Assembly (NCBI RefSeq): GCF_964218355.1
Contig: NZ_CAXPMC010000016.1
Coordinates: 248,001-312,000, forward strand
DNA length: 64,000 nucleotides
Reading direction: 5' to 3'
Source of the DNA: Ferrovibrio sp964218355
Lineage (GTDB): Bacteria; Pseudomonadota; Alphaproteobacteria; Ferrovibrionales; Ferrovibrionaceae
The notes beneath the pieces were generated by a model. It ran no database searches, was not told where the DNA came from, and saw nothing but the letters and a program-made list of their open reading frames with translations. Positions 26,959-36,035 of the stretch are shown here, in pieces. Each line of letters begins with the position of its first letter. Positions within the stretch are counted from its first letter, which is position 1. The position numbers and the translations under genes were made by a program.

Positions 26959-26981
26959 GGGCCGGGCATTGCGCCCGGCCC
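26959..26981 (-). terminator. Intercistronic hairpin between LivK-like and LivF-like genes
   Basis: GGGCCGGGC and GCCCGGCCC form a perfect 9-bp GC stem with a 5-base loop directly after the binding-protein gene. No T-run follows. Like the hairpin at 17942, it would protect the abundant binding-protein mRNA or reduce downstream translation of the ATPase gene. Confidence 0.5.
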
Positions 26982-26996
26982 ATCCTTGCGACTGGG

Positions 26997-28214
26997 TTAC
27001 CACTTCCCGATCTGCGGCACCGCCACACCCGGGGCAGCGGTGATATACTTGCCGCCCTTCACAATACCGATATTGACCGTCGCACCCGTGGTCGGGAACG
27101 GCGCATCGTTTGTGTATTTTACATCCGACAGGATTTCGAAGGTTTGCTCGCTGGTGATCGTGGTGCTGAGCAGGGCTTCGCGCACACCGCGCCCGGTGAC
27201 ATTTGCCGCGCCCGACTTCTTGGCCGCCGCCTCTACCGCACGCAAGGCCACCAGGGTCTGGTTCAGACCCATCACGGTCGGCACCGTCCAGCCGCCCTTC
27301 ATCCCGTACTGGCTCTTGAGCTTCTCATAGAACTGGCGCGACTTGGTGTTTTCGTCGGTCGGCATCGCCATGCCATAAACTTCGTAATCGCCTTCCAGGT
27401 TGGCAATGCCGCCTATGGCCGAGGCCGAGGCCGTGATCCCGTTGTGCGAACTCATCACGATCGGCACCTTCTTGTTCAGCGCCTGCAACGCGCGCTTCAC
27501 CGCCACGACGGCCGCTGTGTTGGTCTGCACGTCCAGCACTTGGGCGCCTTTGTTGAGCACGCGGTTGACCTGGGTGGTCAGGTCGGTCGGCTGCACTTCG
27601 GTGTAGACGATTTCGACCAGATCGATGGTGGCTTTGTTCTCATCGGCATACTTGCGCAGGCCTTTGGCGATATCGACATAGGCCGGCGACGCTTCGGACG
27701 AGAAGACCGCAACCTTCAGGGCGCCGGAGACGTTGTTCTGCTTGCGATACCATTCGAGGAAGGCGGCCGCCTCATGCGCATAGGTGGAGCGCGGGTTGAA
27801 CACCCAGGGGTCGCTCTTCCAGCCGAAGCCATAACCAGCGGTGGACATGATCAGCGGAATGCCGTCGGCCGGCAGGCGGCCCTGCAAAGCGGTGGCATCC
27901 GGCGCGCCGACACCCAGTGCGATGATCGGATTCAGCTCAGCCTTGATGCCGGGCCACAGGCTGGCGACCTGGGCGGCGTCGTAGCGATGGTCGTAGTCCT
28001 TCATCTTAAGCTGGACGCCCAGGTCCTTGCCCACTTCGGCATTCCACCAGGCAACAGCGGAGTGCCGTGCGCCATTGAGATCCTTCATCACGTCGGCATA
28101 AGGGCCGGTGAAATCGGCCAGCGAAGCGATGTTATAGGTGGTCTGGGCCTGCGCCGGGGCAGCCAGCATGAGCGTGGCCATTCCGGCGAGCACTGTGCGT
28201 GCGAACATTTTCAT
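26997..28214 (-). CDS. Branched-chain-type ABC transporter substrate-binding protein (LivK-like)
   Basis: Periplasmic binding protein of 405 residues. The signal peptide MKMFARTVLAGMATLMLAAPAQA precedes QTTYNIASLADFTGPYADVM, the normal start of the Peripla_BP_6 fold. The gene sits between LivM and LivF homologues. In proteobacteria such Liv-type receptors linked to acyl-CoA synthetases often bind aromatic or other organic acids rather than leucine; that assignment here is inference from context. Confidence 0.92.
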   Translation of the reverse strand: MKMFARTVLAGMATLMLAAPAQAQTTYNIASLADFTGPYADVMKDLNGARHSAVAWWNAEVGKDLGVQLKMKDYDHRYDAAQVASLWPGIKAELNPIIALGVGAPDATALQGRLPADGIPLIMSTAGYGFGWKSDPWVFNPRSTYAHEAAAFLEWYRKQNNVSGALKVAVFSSEASPAYVDIAKGLRKYADENKATIDLVEIVYTEVQPTDLTTQVNRVLNKGAQVLDVQTNTAAVVAVKRALQALNKKVPIVMSSHNGITASASAIGGIANLEGDYEVYGMAMPTDENTKSRQFYEKLKSQYGMKGGWTVPTVMGLNQTLVALRAVEAAAKKSGAANVTGRGVREALLSTTITSEQTFEILSDVKYTNDAPFPTTGATVNIGIVKGGKYITAAPGVAVPQIGKW

Positions 28215-28269
28215 TGTTACTTCCTCCCGTTTTTCATGTGTGTGGAAATCGTCTACGCCATGCAGAACG

Positions 28270-29322
28270 CTAGTAAGAGAACGGCCAGAGCCGGTAGGAG
28301 CGCTTGATGATCGACCAGCGATGCATCAAACCGCGCGGCTCGAAGATCAGGAAGGCGGCAATCACACCACCAAGGAAGATGTTGAGTGTGGCGAACACCA
28401 CGTCGCCACCGAGCCAGGGCACCACCTGCACGAAAGTGGGGCCGAGACTGATGAAGCTCTCGCGGATCGAGAGGATGACCACGACCCCGATCAGGGCGCC
28501 GGTGATCGAGCCGATCCCGCCGACAATCACCATGGCCACGAACCAGATCGAATGGAAAAGCGTGAACTGGTCGACGGCGACGAAGCGGACATAATAGGCC
28601 CACAGCCCACCGCCGATGCCCGCATAGAAAGACCCCACCAGGAAGGCCATGGCCTTGGTACGGACCACATCTATGCCCATCATGCCGGAGGCGACATCAT
28701 CGTCGCGTACCGCCACGAAGTCGCGGCCATGACGGCTGCGGGCGATGCCGAAGGCGCCGGCCACCATCACCACGGCGAAGACCAGACAGAGATAGTAAAT
28801 CGAGCGATCGGTATCGATGACATAGCCGAACAGTTGCGCCGGCTCGAGCGACAGGCCGTTCGAGCCACCGAGCCATGATTGCGGCAGGTTGAGCACCAGG
28901 AAATGGAATAGCGACTGTGCCGCGATGGTGGTGAGCACAAGGTAGAAGCCTTTGATGCGCACTGCCGACAGGCCGAAGATGAAGCCGAACGCCGCGGCCG
29001 CACAGCCGCCCAGCGGGATTGCGGCCCAGAACGGGAAGCCGAACTTGCTGGCCAGCACCGCGGTGGCATAGGCGCCACTGCCCATGAAGGCGGCCTGGCC
29101 GAGATTGATCTGGCCGCCATAGCCGGTGCAGATCTGCAGGCCGACAGTCACCACGACCGTAATCAGTGCCGAGGTCGCCACCGCTACCAGGCGCGGGCCG
29201 ACCAGCAGCGGCAACACCGCCAGCAGCACCATGAAGAGGATCAGGCAGATGAGCTGCTTGCGCGTGCGGATCAGCGACTGGTCGCGCGCGAAGCTGGTTG
29301 CAAAGACGCCAGCGGGATCCAT
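28270..29322 (-). CDS. Branched-chain-type ABC transporter permease (LivM-like)
   Basis: Integral membrane protein of 350 residues with repeated hydrophobic segments starting LICLILFMVLLAVLPLLVGPRL. The LivM signature stretch GYGGQINLGQAAFMGSGAYATAVLA is present near residue 70, and the cytoplasmic ATPase-contact loop resembles HGRDFVAVRDDDVASGMMGIDVVRTKAMAF. It starts 3 bp after the LivH-like stop. It pairs with LivH to form the membrane channel. Confidence 0.93.
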   Translation of the reverse strand: MDPAGVFATSFARDQSLIRTRKQLICLILFMVLLAVLPLLVGPRLVAVATSALITVVVTVGLQICTGYGGQINLGQAAFMGSGAYATAVLASKFGFPFWAAIPLGGCAAAAFGFIFGLSAVRIKGFYLVLTTIAAQSLFHFLVLNLPQSWLGGSNGLSLEPAQLFGYVIDTDRSIYYLCLVFAVVMVAGAFGIARSRHGRDFVAVRDDDVASGMMGIDVVRTKAMAFLVGSFYAGIGGGLWAYYVRFVAVDQFTLFHSIWFVAMVIVGGIGSITGALIGVVVILSIRESFISLGPTFVQVVPWLGGDVVFATLNIFLGGVIAAFLIFEPRGLMHRWSIIKRSYRLWPFSY

Positions 29323-29325
29323 GAC

Positions 29326-30210
29326 TCAGACCCTCTCGACCATCTTCCAACCGAACATGCCGGTTGGTCGGATGAATAGGATGACAAGCATGATGATGAA
29401 CGGGAAAACGTTGCCGACCGAGCCGCCGATCACGGGATCGACATAAGCCATGACCAGGCCCTGAATGATGCCCACGATAATCCCGGCAAGCAGCACGCCA
29501 GCGATCGATTCAAAACCAGCCAGCAAGGCGACCGGTAGCGCGGCGAGCCCGATCTCGGAGGCCAGGAAGCTGACAGACTTTCCACTCAGGAAGATAATCG
29601 CGCCCAGCGTGGACAGCACCGAACCGAGGATCCAGGCAAAAGCCACCGAGCGCTTGACTGAAATGCCCATCGACACCGCAACCTGGTGATCTTCTGCCAC
29701 CGCCGTCATGCGCAGACCAGGCCGGGTGCGGTTGAAGAACCAGGAGAGGCCAAGGCCAACGACGATGGTGATCATGCCGCCAATGAACAGCGAGCGCGGG
29801 ATCAGGATGTCGCCGATGATCACCGGCTGCAGCGGGAAGATAATCGGGAACGGCCGCACCTGCGGGCCGAACAGCACCAGGATCAGCCCGCGCAGCAGAA
29901 TCAGGAGCCCGATAGTGACCATCACCATGGCAAAGACCGACTCGCCGACCAGGCGCGAGAAGAAGATCCGCTCGATGGCGAAACCGAAAAGTGCCGCGGC
30001 GACGAAAGCCAGCGGAATGCCGATCCAGTATGGCAGGCCGATGGATGTGATCATCCACCAGACCACGAAGCCACCGAACACCACCAGCTCGCCCTGCGCG
30101 AAGTTAAAGACCTTGGAGGCGCGGTAGATGACGATAAAGCCCATGGCGATCAGGGCATAGAGCAGCCCGATCAGCGCACCATTGATGGTGTAGTTGAGAA
30201 ACTCGCTCAT
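29326..30210 (-). CDS. Branched-chain-type ABC transporter permease (LivH-like)
   Basis: The 294-residue membrane protein begins MSEFLNYTINGALIGLLYALIAMGFIVIYRASKVFNFAQGEL, the characteristic LivH start. Further segments include RPGLRMTAVAEDHQVAVSMGISVKRSVAFAW, the loop that contacts the ATPases. Its start overlaps the acyl-CoA synthetase stop by ATGA, linking synthesis of transporter and activating enzyme. Confidence 0.93.
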   Translation of the reverse strand: MSEFLNYTINGALIGLLYALIAMGFIVIYRASKVFNFAQGELVVFGGFVVWWMITSIGLPYWIGIPLAFVAAALFGFAIERIFFSRLVGESVFAMVMVTIGLLILLRGLILVLFGPQVRPFPIIFPLQPVIIGDILIPRSLFIGGMITIVVGLGLSWFFNRTRPGLRMTAVAEDHQVAVSMGISVKRSVAFAWILGSVLSTLGAIIFLSGKSVSFLASEIGLAALPVALLAGFESIAGVLLAGIIVGIIQGLVMAYVDPVIGGSVGNVFPFIIMLVILFIRPTGMFGWKMVERV

Positions 30211-32171
30211 GCGATGGCCCGCCTGTTGTCCTGCAATTCAATGATGTTAAAGCCCTCGTCGACATCGTTGATGCGAACTGTTGCCGAGAGCGTGCCTTTG
30301 CGGCCGTCCTGGTAGGTAATCAGGATATTCACGGCCGCCGTGCTGCTACCGCGATAGATCTCTTCCACCAAAGCCTGGTAGCGCTCGGTGATGAACTCGC
30401 GCCGCAGCTTGCGCGACCGGGTCAACTCACCTTCGTCAGGATCGAGTTCCTTGGGGAAATTGGCGAAGCGGCGCACGCGCGCATGTTCCGGCAGGAAGAG
30501 GTTGACCCGGCGGATGTCCTCGCGGATTAGCGCCGCCACTTCCGGCTTCTGCGACAGGTCAGTAAAGGTGGAATATGTGATGTTGCGCTCTTCCGCCCAG
30601 CGCGACAGCACTTCCATGTCGATATTGATCAGCGCACCAACGAAATCCCGGCTTTCATCACCAAGAGTGAGAATATCCTTGATAAAGGGACTGAAGCGCA
30701 ACCGGGTTTCGATATATTGCGGCGGGAAACTGTCGCCGCTGCGCATGCGGCGCAGGTCACTGATTCGCTCGAGGAAAACCAGCTCGCCGCTCTCGGTCTG
30801 GGTCACCGCGTCGCCGGTCTGATACCAGCCATCCTGCAGGCGCTCGTCCGATTTCTCCGGGTTGCGATAATAACCCTGGAAGAAGGAGCCGCCGCGCACC
30901 AGCAGCTCGCCGGCCTCCGACAGTTTCCATTCCAGCGGCTTGCCGGCATCGGGATGTGGTTTCATCCAGTGGCCAACGGTTTCGAGGTTGTAGCTCTCGC
31001 TCTGATGCAGGGTCAGCAGGCCGATTTCAGTGGCGCCATAAATGTTGCGCAGCGGCACGCCGATGGCATGGAACAGGCGGAACACATCCGGCGCCATGGT
31101 GGCACCGCCGCAGACCGGTAGGCTGAGTCGGGTCAGACCAAGCTTGTCGCGCAGCGGTTCCAGCACCAGTCCATCCGCCAGCGGATACAGCAGCCGCGCC
31201 AGCAGGGGTGCCGGCTTGCCTTCCAGGCGGCCGACATTCACCTGATGCCCAATAGCCACGCCCCATTCATAGATGCGCCGGCGCAGCGGGCCGGCATCCA
31301 GCATGCGGGCCTGGATCGTCGCTGCCAGGCTTTCCCACTGCCGGGGCGCGAAGACCATCATCTCGACCGCGATTTCGCGCAGGTTGGCCAACACCTGTTC
31401 GGGCGATTCCGGGAAATTCACCACCATCGGCACGGCGAGGCCCATGGTGACGCCGACGATCTGCTCGGTGATCCAGGCCGGTGCGATATAGGTGAGGTAA
31501 TCGAGGCCGGGCCGCACCTCGGCCGCACTCATGATACGATGCGCGTTATCGATCATCATCTTGTGGGTGACGATCACGCCCTTGGGTCGGCCTGTGGTGC
31601 CCGACGTGTAAGACAGCACCGCGATTTCGTCCGGCTGTCCCGCCGCCACCATAGCCCCGAAGGCATCGGGACTGGCGCGATGGCGCTCGATGCCCCGGGC
31701 TGTCACTTCCTGGGTGGTATGTAGCCCCTTGTCGCCGTAGGACCACATACCGGTGGTGTCCCAGTAAAGGATATGGCGCAGGCCCGGCACGGCATCGCGG
31801 ATAGCCAGCCCCTTATCGACCTGCTCCTGATCCTGGGCGATCAGGCAGACCGCCTCGCTGTCGTTCAGCAGATAGTCGATTTCGCCGGCCGTCAGGTCCG
31901 GGTAAAGCGAGATCACCTTGGCGCCCAGCGCCAGCGCGGCGAACTCGGCCCAGAAATTGTCCGGCTCGTTTTCGCCGATGATGGCGACCGTCTCGCCGCG
32001 TTTCACGCCCATGGCATCAAGGCCGAGGGCAAGGCCGCGCACCTGTTCCAGCACATCGCCGAAGCTGTATTCGCGCCAGATGCCGCGCTTCTTGTGGCGC
32101 TGCGCCAGGCGGCCGGGCTCCTGCTGGCCGCGCAGCAGCAGCAATTGGGGCAGGGTCTGCATCGCGATCAT
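30207..32171 (-). CDS. AMP-dependent long-chain acyl-CoA synthetase family protein
   Basis: ANL-superfamily ligase of 654 residues. The phosphate-binding motif reads YTSGTTGRPKGVIVTHKM near residue 190, the A5 region YGATEIGLLTLHQ, and the A7-A8 region GWYQTGDAVTQTESGELVFLERISDLRRMRSG. The size and the long C-terminal half resemble long-chain synthetases of the FadD15/ACSL class. Nested between livG and livH homologues with four- and one-base overlaps, it probably converts the imported acid to its CoA thioester at the membrane. Chain or ring type of the substrate is unknown. Confidence 0.92.
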   Translation of the reverse strand: MIAMQTLPQLLLLRGQQEPGRLAQRHKKRGIWREYSFGDVLEQVRGLALGLDAMGVKRGETVAIIGENEPDNFWAEFAALALGAKVISLYPDLTAGEIDYLLNDSEAVCLIAQDQEQVDKGLAIRDAVPGLRHILYWDTTGMWSYGDKGLHTTQEVTARGIERHRASPDAFGAMVAAGQPDEIAVLSYTSGTTGRPKGVIVTHKMMIDNAHRIMSAAEVRPGLDYLTYIAPAWITEQIVGVTMGLAVPMVVNFPESPEQVLANLREIAVEMMVFAPRQWESLAATIQARMLDAGPLRRRIYEWGVAIGHQVNVGRLEGKPAPLLARLLYPLADGLVLEPLRDKLGLTRLSLPVCGGATMAPDVFRLFHAIGVPLRNIYGATEIGLLTLHQSESYNLETVGHWMKPHPDAGKPLEWKLSEAGELLVRGGSFFQGYYRNPEKSDERLQDGWYQTGDAVTQTESGELVFLERISDLRRMRSGDSFPPQYIETRLRFSPFIKDILTLGDESRDFVGALINIDMEVLSRWAEERNITYSTFTDLSQKPEVAALIREDIRRVNLFLPEHARVRRFANFPKELDPDEGELTRSRKLRREFITERYQALVEEIYRGSSTAAVNILITYQDGRKGTLSATVRINDVDEGFNIIELQDNRRAIA

Positions 32172-32986
32172 CAGCGCGTCCCCTCGCCCAGATAGGCCTT
32201 GAGTACTGCCGGATCCCGCTGCACCTCGGCGGGCGTGCCCTCGGCGATCTTGCGGCCGAAATCCAGCACGACCACGCGGTCGGCCAGATCCATCACCACG
32301 CCCATGTCATGTTCGACCAGCACCACCGGAATGCCGCGCGCTTCACGCACATCAAGGATGAAACGGGCCAGATCTTCTTTTTCCTCGGTATTCATGCCGG
32401 CCATCGGCTCGTCCATCAGCAGGATCTTCGGCTCCTGCGCCAGCGCGCGGCCGAGATCGACCCGCTTACGCTGGCCGTAACCGAGCGTGCCGACGGGACG
32501 GTGGCGGATCGATTCCATTTCCAGCAACTCGATGATTTCCTCAACCACCTCGCGCTGGGCGAATTCCTCGTTGCGGGAACGGCCAAAGTGGATAAAGGCA
32601 TCCAGGATGCTGCTGCGCATATGCATGTGCCGGCCGATCATGATGTTTTCGATCACTGTCATGCCGCCGAAGATATGCGTCCCCTGGAAGGTGCGGGCGA
32701 GACCGGCACGTGCGATCTGGTGCACCGATTTGCCGACCACGGGTCCGCCATCGAACTGGATTTCACCGCGCTGCGGACGATAGAAGCCGCTGAAGCAGTT
32801 CATCAGCGAGGATTTGCCGGCTCCATTCGGGCCGATCACTGCGACCAGTTCGTCGCTGCCAATCTCAATGGTGACGCCATCCAGCGCCTTGATGCCGCCG
32901 AATTGCAAACCGATGTCTTGGGCGGCGAGCACCGGACGCTTGCGCGCTCCGGCAGCCGCGCCATGCGGCACTGCCATCGCTTCCAC
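32171..32986 (-). CDS. Branched-chain-type ABC transporter ATP-binding protein (LivG-like)
   Basis: The 271-residue ATPase opens the Liv operon. Walker A is IGPNGAGKSSLMNCFSGFY, the LivG-type segment HQIARAGLARTFQGTHIFGGMTVIENIMIG follows, the ABC signature region is degenerate but reads LGYGQRKRVDLGRAL, and Walker B is ILLMDEPMAGMN. Its stop overlaps the synthetase start as TGATG. A divergent operator-bearing region separates it from the nitronate-monooxygenase-like gene. Confidence 0.92.
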   Translation of the reverse strand: MEAMAVPHGAAAGARKRPVLAAQDIGLQFGGIKALDGVTIEIGSDELVAVIGPNGAGKSSLMNCFSGFYRPQRGEIQFDGGPVVGKSVHQIARAGLARTFQGTHIFGGMTVIENIMIGRHMHMRSSILDAFIHFGRSRNEEFAQREVVEEIIELLEMESIRHRPVGTLGYGQRKRVDLGRALAQEPKILLMDEPMAGMNTEEKEDLARFILDVREARGIPVVLVEHDMGVVMDLADRVVVLDFGRKIAEGTPAEVQRDPAVLKAYLGEGTR

Positions 32987-33064
32987 TCATTTCCTCCCTG
33001 GCATCAGCCGGGTTCGTCCCGGTGGCCAATCAGATTTACGTATCTGACCATATGGACGTCTAGT

Positions 33065-33079
33065 TTACTTACGGGTCAA
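33065..33079. promoter_or_regulatory. TetR-type operator in livG / NMO divergent promoter
   Basis: TTACTTACGGGTCAA on the plus strand (TTGACCCGTAAGTAA on the minus strand) matches TTGACYNNTRAGTMA shared with 24081-24095 and 39273-39287. It lies in the 136-bp divergent region between the Liv operon and the NMO gene. The region also holds CAGAT...ATCTG at 33031-33046. Confidence 0.55.
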
Positions 33080-33122
33080 TTCATGTCAATCTCTCTTTCG
33101 CATATCCTGGGGAGGACATGAA

Positions 33123-34082
33123 ATGTCGTTGCAATTCGGTAGCCGCCAGCTCGCCGCGCGCTTTATGTCGCGGCTACAACTTCCGGTCATCGCTGGGCCG
33201 ATGTTTTTAATTTCCGGACCAGATCTGGTGATCGGTTGCTGCAATGCGGGAGTGGTCGGTTCCTTCCCAAGCCTGAATGCCCGCACGACAGTACTGCTCG
33301 ACGAATGGCTGACGCGCATCGCAGCCGAAACCAGCGGCCCGAATGCTGCGCCGTATGCGGTCAATATGATTGTGCATCCCAGCAACACACGGCTGGAAGA
33401 AGATATGATGCTGGTCGAAAAGCATAAGGCGCCACTGGTAATCGCCAGCGTCGGCAGTCCTGCTAACATCGTCGCCCGCGTGCATGCCTATGGCGGGCTT
33501 GTCTTTTCTGATGTCGCCTCGCTGAAGCATGCGCGACGCGCGGCAGAGGTCGGGGTCGATGGCCTGATCCTGCTATGCGCCGGCTCTGGCGGCAATACCG
33601 GCTGGCTCAATCCCTTCGCCTTCGTTGGCGCCGTACGCGAATTCTTCGACGGCCCGATCGTACTGGCGGGCGCCATTTCACGCGGCCAGTATATCCACGT
33701 GGCGCAGGAGATGGGCGCCGACATGGCCTATATCGGCACCAGCTTCATCGTCACGCGCGAAAGCATGGCCAATGACAAATATCGCGACATGCTGCTGGAT
33801 GCCAATGCCGACGATATCATCCTGACGGCAGAGATCACCGGCATCCCGGCCAACATGCTGCGCCAGAGTCTGGAAAGCGCCGGTCTGAAAACCGGCAAGA
33901 AGCATGAAGGCGGCTTCAGCCTGCTGCGCGAAGTGGAGATGCTGAAAGCCTGGCGCGATATATGGAGCGCCGGCCATGGTGTTGGCGACGTACGGGCGAT
34001 TGAGAGTGTTGCCGACCTGGTGCGACGGTTACAGGCGGATTACCTGGCCGCTCGTAACCGGCGGAACGTCACTGCGGCTTGA
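33123..34082 (+). CDS. Nitronate monooxygenase-like flavoprotein (catalytic His replaced)
   Basis: TIM-barrel FMN protein of 319 residues: PVIAGPMFLISGPDLVIGCCNAGVVGSFPSLN at the start and GADMAYIGTSFIVTRES near the phosphate-binding end. In nitronate monooxygenases a histidine in the GGHxG loop acts as base; here the loop reads AGSGGNTG, with Asn in its place, whereas the paralogue at 39347 has GAGGHAG. It may serve as an enoyl-CoA reductase-like or other flavin enzyme. GGGAGGAC precedes the ATG. Its 3' end overlaps the convergent tetR gene by 14 bp. Confidence 0.87.
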   Translation: MSLQFGSRQLAARFMSRLQLPVIAGPMFLISGPDLVIGCCNAGVVGSFPSLNARTTVLLDEWLTRIAAETSGPNAAPYAVNMIVHPSNTRLEEDMMLVEKHKAPLVIASVGSPANIVARVHAYGGLVFSDVASLKHARRAAEVGVDGLILLCAGSGGNTGWLNPFAFVGAVREFFDGPIVLAGAISRGQYIHVAQEMGADMAYIGTSFIVTRESMANDKYRDMLLDANADDIILTAEITGIPANMLRQSLESAGLKTGKKHEGGFSLLREVEMLKAWRDIWSAGHGVGDVRAIESVADLVRRLQADYLAARNRRNVTAA

Positions 34083-34704
34083 GCGCATGCTCCAGCAGGT
34101 CGGAGAACACGCTGGCGATGCCCTCGCCGCTCATATCGCCGTCCGGGCGGAACCATTGCGTCATCCAGTTGATCGCCCCCATGAAGAAGAACACCGTCAT
34201 GCGCGGGTCGGCCTCGCGGATGCTGCCGTCCTTTACACCCTCGATGATCAGTTCGCTGAACTTCTTCTGGAAATCGTCACGGCGCTTCGCAATCACGGCC
34301 CGGTTCTTGGGCTCCAGCGCGGCAAATTCGCTCAGAACGGCGCAGGAGCCGATCTCGCTGGTGATCAGTTCGATATAACGACGACAGACCAGTACGATCT
34401 TTTCGCGCCCGGTCTTGCCATGCTCGACGGCATAATCGTAGGCGACGTTGCCAAGGTCCTGCGCCAGCATATGGCACTCGAACAGGATCTCCTGCTTGTT
34501 GGTGACGTAGTAGTACAGGGCCGGCTTGGTGACGCCCAAAGTCTTGGCGACGTCGTCGAGCGAGGTATCGTGATAGCCACGGGCGCTGAAGGCGCGTGCC
34601 GCCTCCCGCAGCAGGGCGGTGCGTTTCAACGCAAACAGCTCATCGCGGCTGGGCGCCACATTCTTCCAAGCCGATGGTTTGCGACCGCGCTGTGCCACAC
34701 GCAC
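34069..34704 (-). CDS. TetR family transcriptional regulator
   Basis: The 211-residue repressor has an N-terminal TetR helix-turn-helix, LLREAARAFSARGYHDTSLDDVAKTLGVTKPALYYYVTNKQEIL, at about residues 30-73 and a C-terminal ligand domain of the TetR_C type found in acyl-CoA-responsive regulators. It is central in the acyl-CoA catabolic region, and a repeated operator-like motif occurs in at least three divergent promoters around it. Derepression by a CoA thioester of the substrate is a reasonable inference, not shown by the sequence. Confidence 0.92.
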   Translation of the reverse strand: MRVAQRGRKPSAWKNVAPSRDELFALKRTALLREAARAFSARGYHDTSLDDVAKTLGVTKPALYYYVTNKQEILFECHMLAQDLGNVAYDYAVEHGKTGREKIVLVCRRYIELITSEIGSCAVLSEFAALEPKNRAVIAKRRDDFQKKFSELIIEGVKDGSIREADPRMTVFFFMGAINWMTQWFRPDGDMSGEGIASVFSDLLEHALKPQ

Positions 34705-34800
34705 TCTCCCTTAAATCTTACCCGAAATACCCGCCGGCCTGGACCGGGGGCGATGCCCAAACCCGGGAATCGGATCGGCGGCTGGAAACTTTCAACAATC

Positions 34801-34815
34801 TTACCGCAAAGTCAA
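34801..34815. promoter_or_regulatory. Possible weak TetR operator beside tetR
   Basis: TTACCGCAAAGTCAA (minus strand TTGACTTTGCGGTAA) keeps TTGAC and GTAA of the operator at 33065 but differs in the centre. It lies in the 215-bp divergent region between tetR and the CoA-transferase gene, where autoregulation would be expected. Nothing else was recognised in this gap. Confidence 0.3.
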
Positions 34816-34919
34816 ACAAGCTGTCCGCAATGCAGAAGCTATTTACCGTGGCGGCGAGACCGCCGACTCGGACAACCCGGCCATGGGCCGCATCGAATCG
34901 TAAGCAGCAGGAGAGGAAG

Positions 34920-36035
34920 ATGAAAGGGATTTTCGACGGTGTCCGCGTGCTCTCACTGGCCGAGCAGTTACCCGGCCCGTATGCCACCCTGCTGCTGGCC
35001 GATCTCGGCGCCGACGTGATCCTGGTGGAGCGACCTGCGGGCGGCGACCCGGCGCGGGCTTTTCCGTCCTTCTTCCGCGCCGTGGGGCGCAACAAGCGCA
35101 GCCTATGCCTCGACCTGAAATCCGAAACAGGCCGCACCGAACTCATCGCCCTGGCCGCCGATGCCGATGTGCTGCTGGAGGGCTATCGCCCTGGTACCAT
35201 GGACCGCCTGGGTCTCGGCTATGCCGCATTGTCGGCCCGCAATCCGCGGCTGATCTATGCTTCGATCACCGGATTCGGCCAGAGCGGTCCGAGCCGGATG
35301 CGGCCGGCCCATGATCTGTCCTACCAGGCGGTCGCGGGGATGGTGTTCGGCAGCGCCGGTGCCCCGGCTGCGATGCCGGAAATCCCGCTGGGCGATCTTT
35401 CAAGCGCCACCTTCGCCGCTTTCGCCATCGCCGCCGCGCTCTATGGCCGCGAGCGCAGCGGCCACGGCACCGCCATCGATGTCTCGATGACCGATGGCCT
35501 GGTCTCGTGGATGACGCCCTATCTCGTACCGCATATGAGCGGCGACAAGGCTTTCGAGGTCTTCGACGAGCCAGCCTATGGCATTTTCACCTGCAGTGAC
35601 GGCAAGCAGTTGACCCTCAGCATCGCGCATGAGGATCACTTCTGGGCGACGCTGTGCAATGCCCTGGGGCTGCCGCAGCATGCCGACCTGAAGGCCAAGG
35701 AACGGCGGCGGCGGCGCGCCGAATTGCACGGCGAGATTTCGGCTCTGTTGGCGCGGCAACCACGCGCCCACTGGGCCACGGCATTCGATGCCGCCGGCAA
35801 CATCGCCTGGTCGCCGCTGCATGATTTCACCGGTGTATTGCAGGATCCGCATTTCCGTGCCCGCGGCCTGTTCCAGCAGTTGCCCGGCGGCGAAGAGCAT
35901 ATCCTGCAGCCGGTGCAGTTCTCCGCTTATCACAGTGCCATCCACCGCGGCGCGCCGGGCCTGGGCGAACATACGGCAGAAATCCTTGGGCGCGACCGTG
36001 CCCCAGTCGATGGCGCCATCAAAGCTGCGGGTTGA
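34920..36035 (+). CDS. CaiB/BaiF family CoA transferase
   Basis: Family III CoA transferase of 371 residues. The start MKGIFDGVRVLSLAEQLPGPYATLLLADLGADVILVERP is typical, with the following NKRSLCLDLKSETGR and the catalytic-Asp region ARPAHDLSYQAVAGM. Such enzymes move CoA between acyl-CoA donors and acids such as carnitine, bile acids or aromatic succinates. The ATG at 34920 is backed by GGAGAGGAAG; a longer in-frame stretch back to 34596 crosses the tetR gene and is rejected. The 3' end overlaps the convergent MDR gene by 17 bp. Confidence 0.9.
   Translation: MKGIFDGVRVLSLAEQLPGPYATLLLADLGADVILVERPAGGDPARAFPSFFRAVGRNKRSLCLDLKSETGRTELIALAADADVLLEGYRPGTMDRLGLGYAALSARNPRLIYASITGFGQSGPSRMRPAHDLSYQAVAGMVFGSAGAPAAMPEIPLGDLSSATFAAFAIAAALYGRERSGHGTAIDVSMTDGLVSWMTPYLVPHMSGDKAFEVFDEPAYGIFTCSDGKQLTLSIAHEDHFWATLCNALGLPQHADLKAKERRRRRAELHGEISALLARQPRAHWATAFDAAGNIAWSPLHDFTGVLQDPHFRARGLFQQLPGGEEHILQPVQFSAYHSAIHRGAPGLGEHTAEILGRDRAPVDGAIKAAG

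Noticed and set aside
34596..34919. N-terminal extension of the CaiB-like protein
   Set aside because: It overlaps tetR and lacks similarity; ATG at 34920 has a good ribosome site and the family start.
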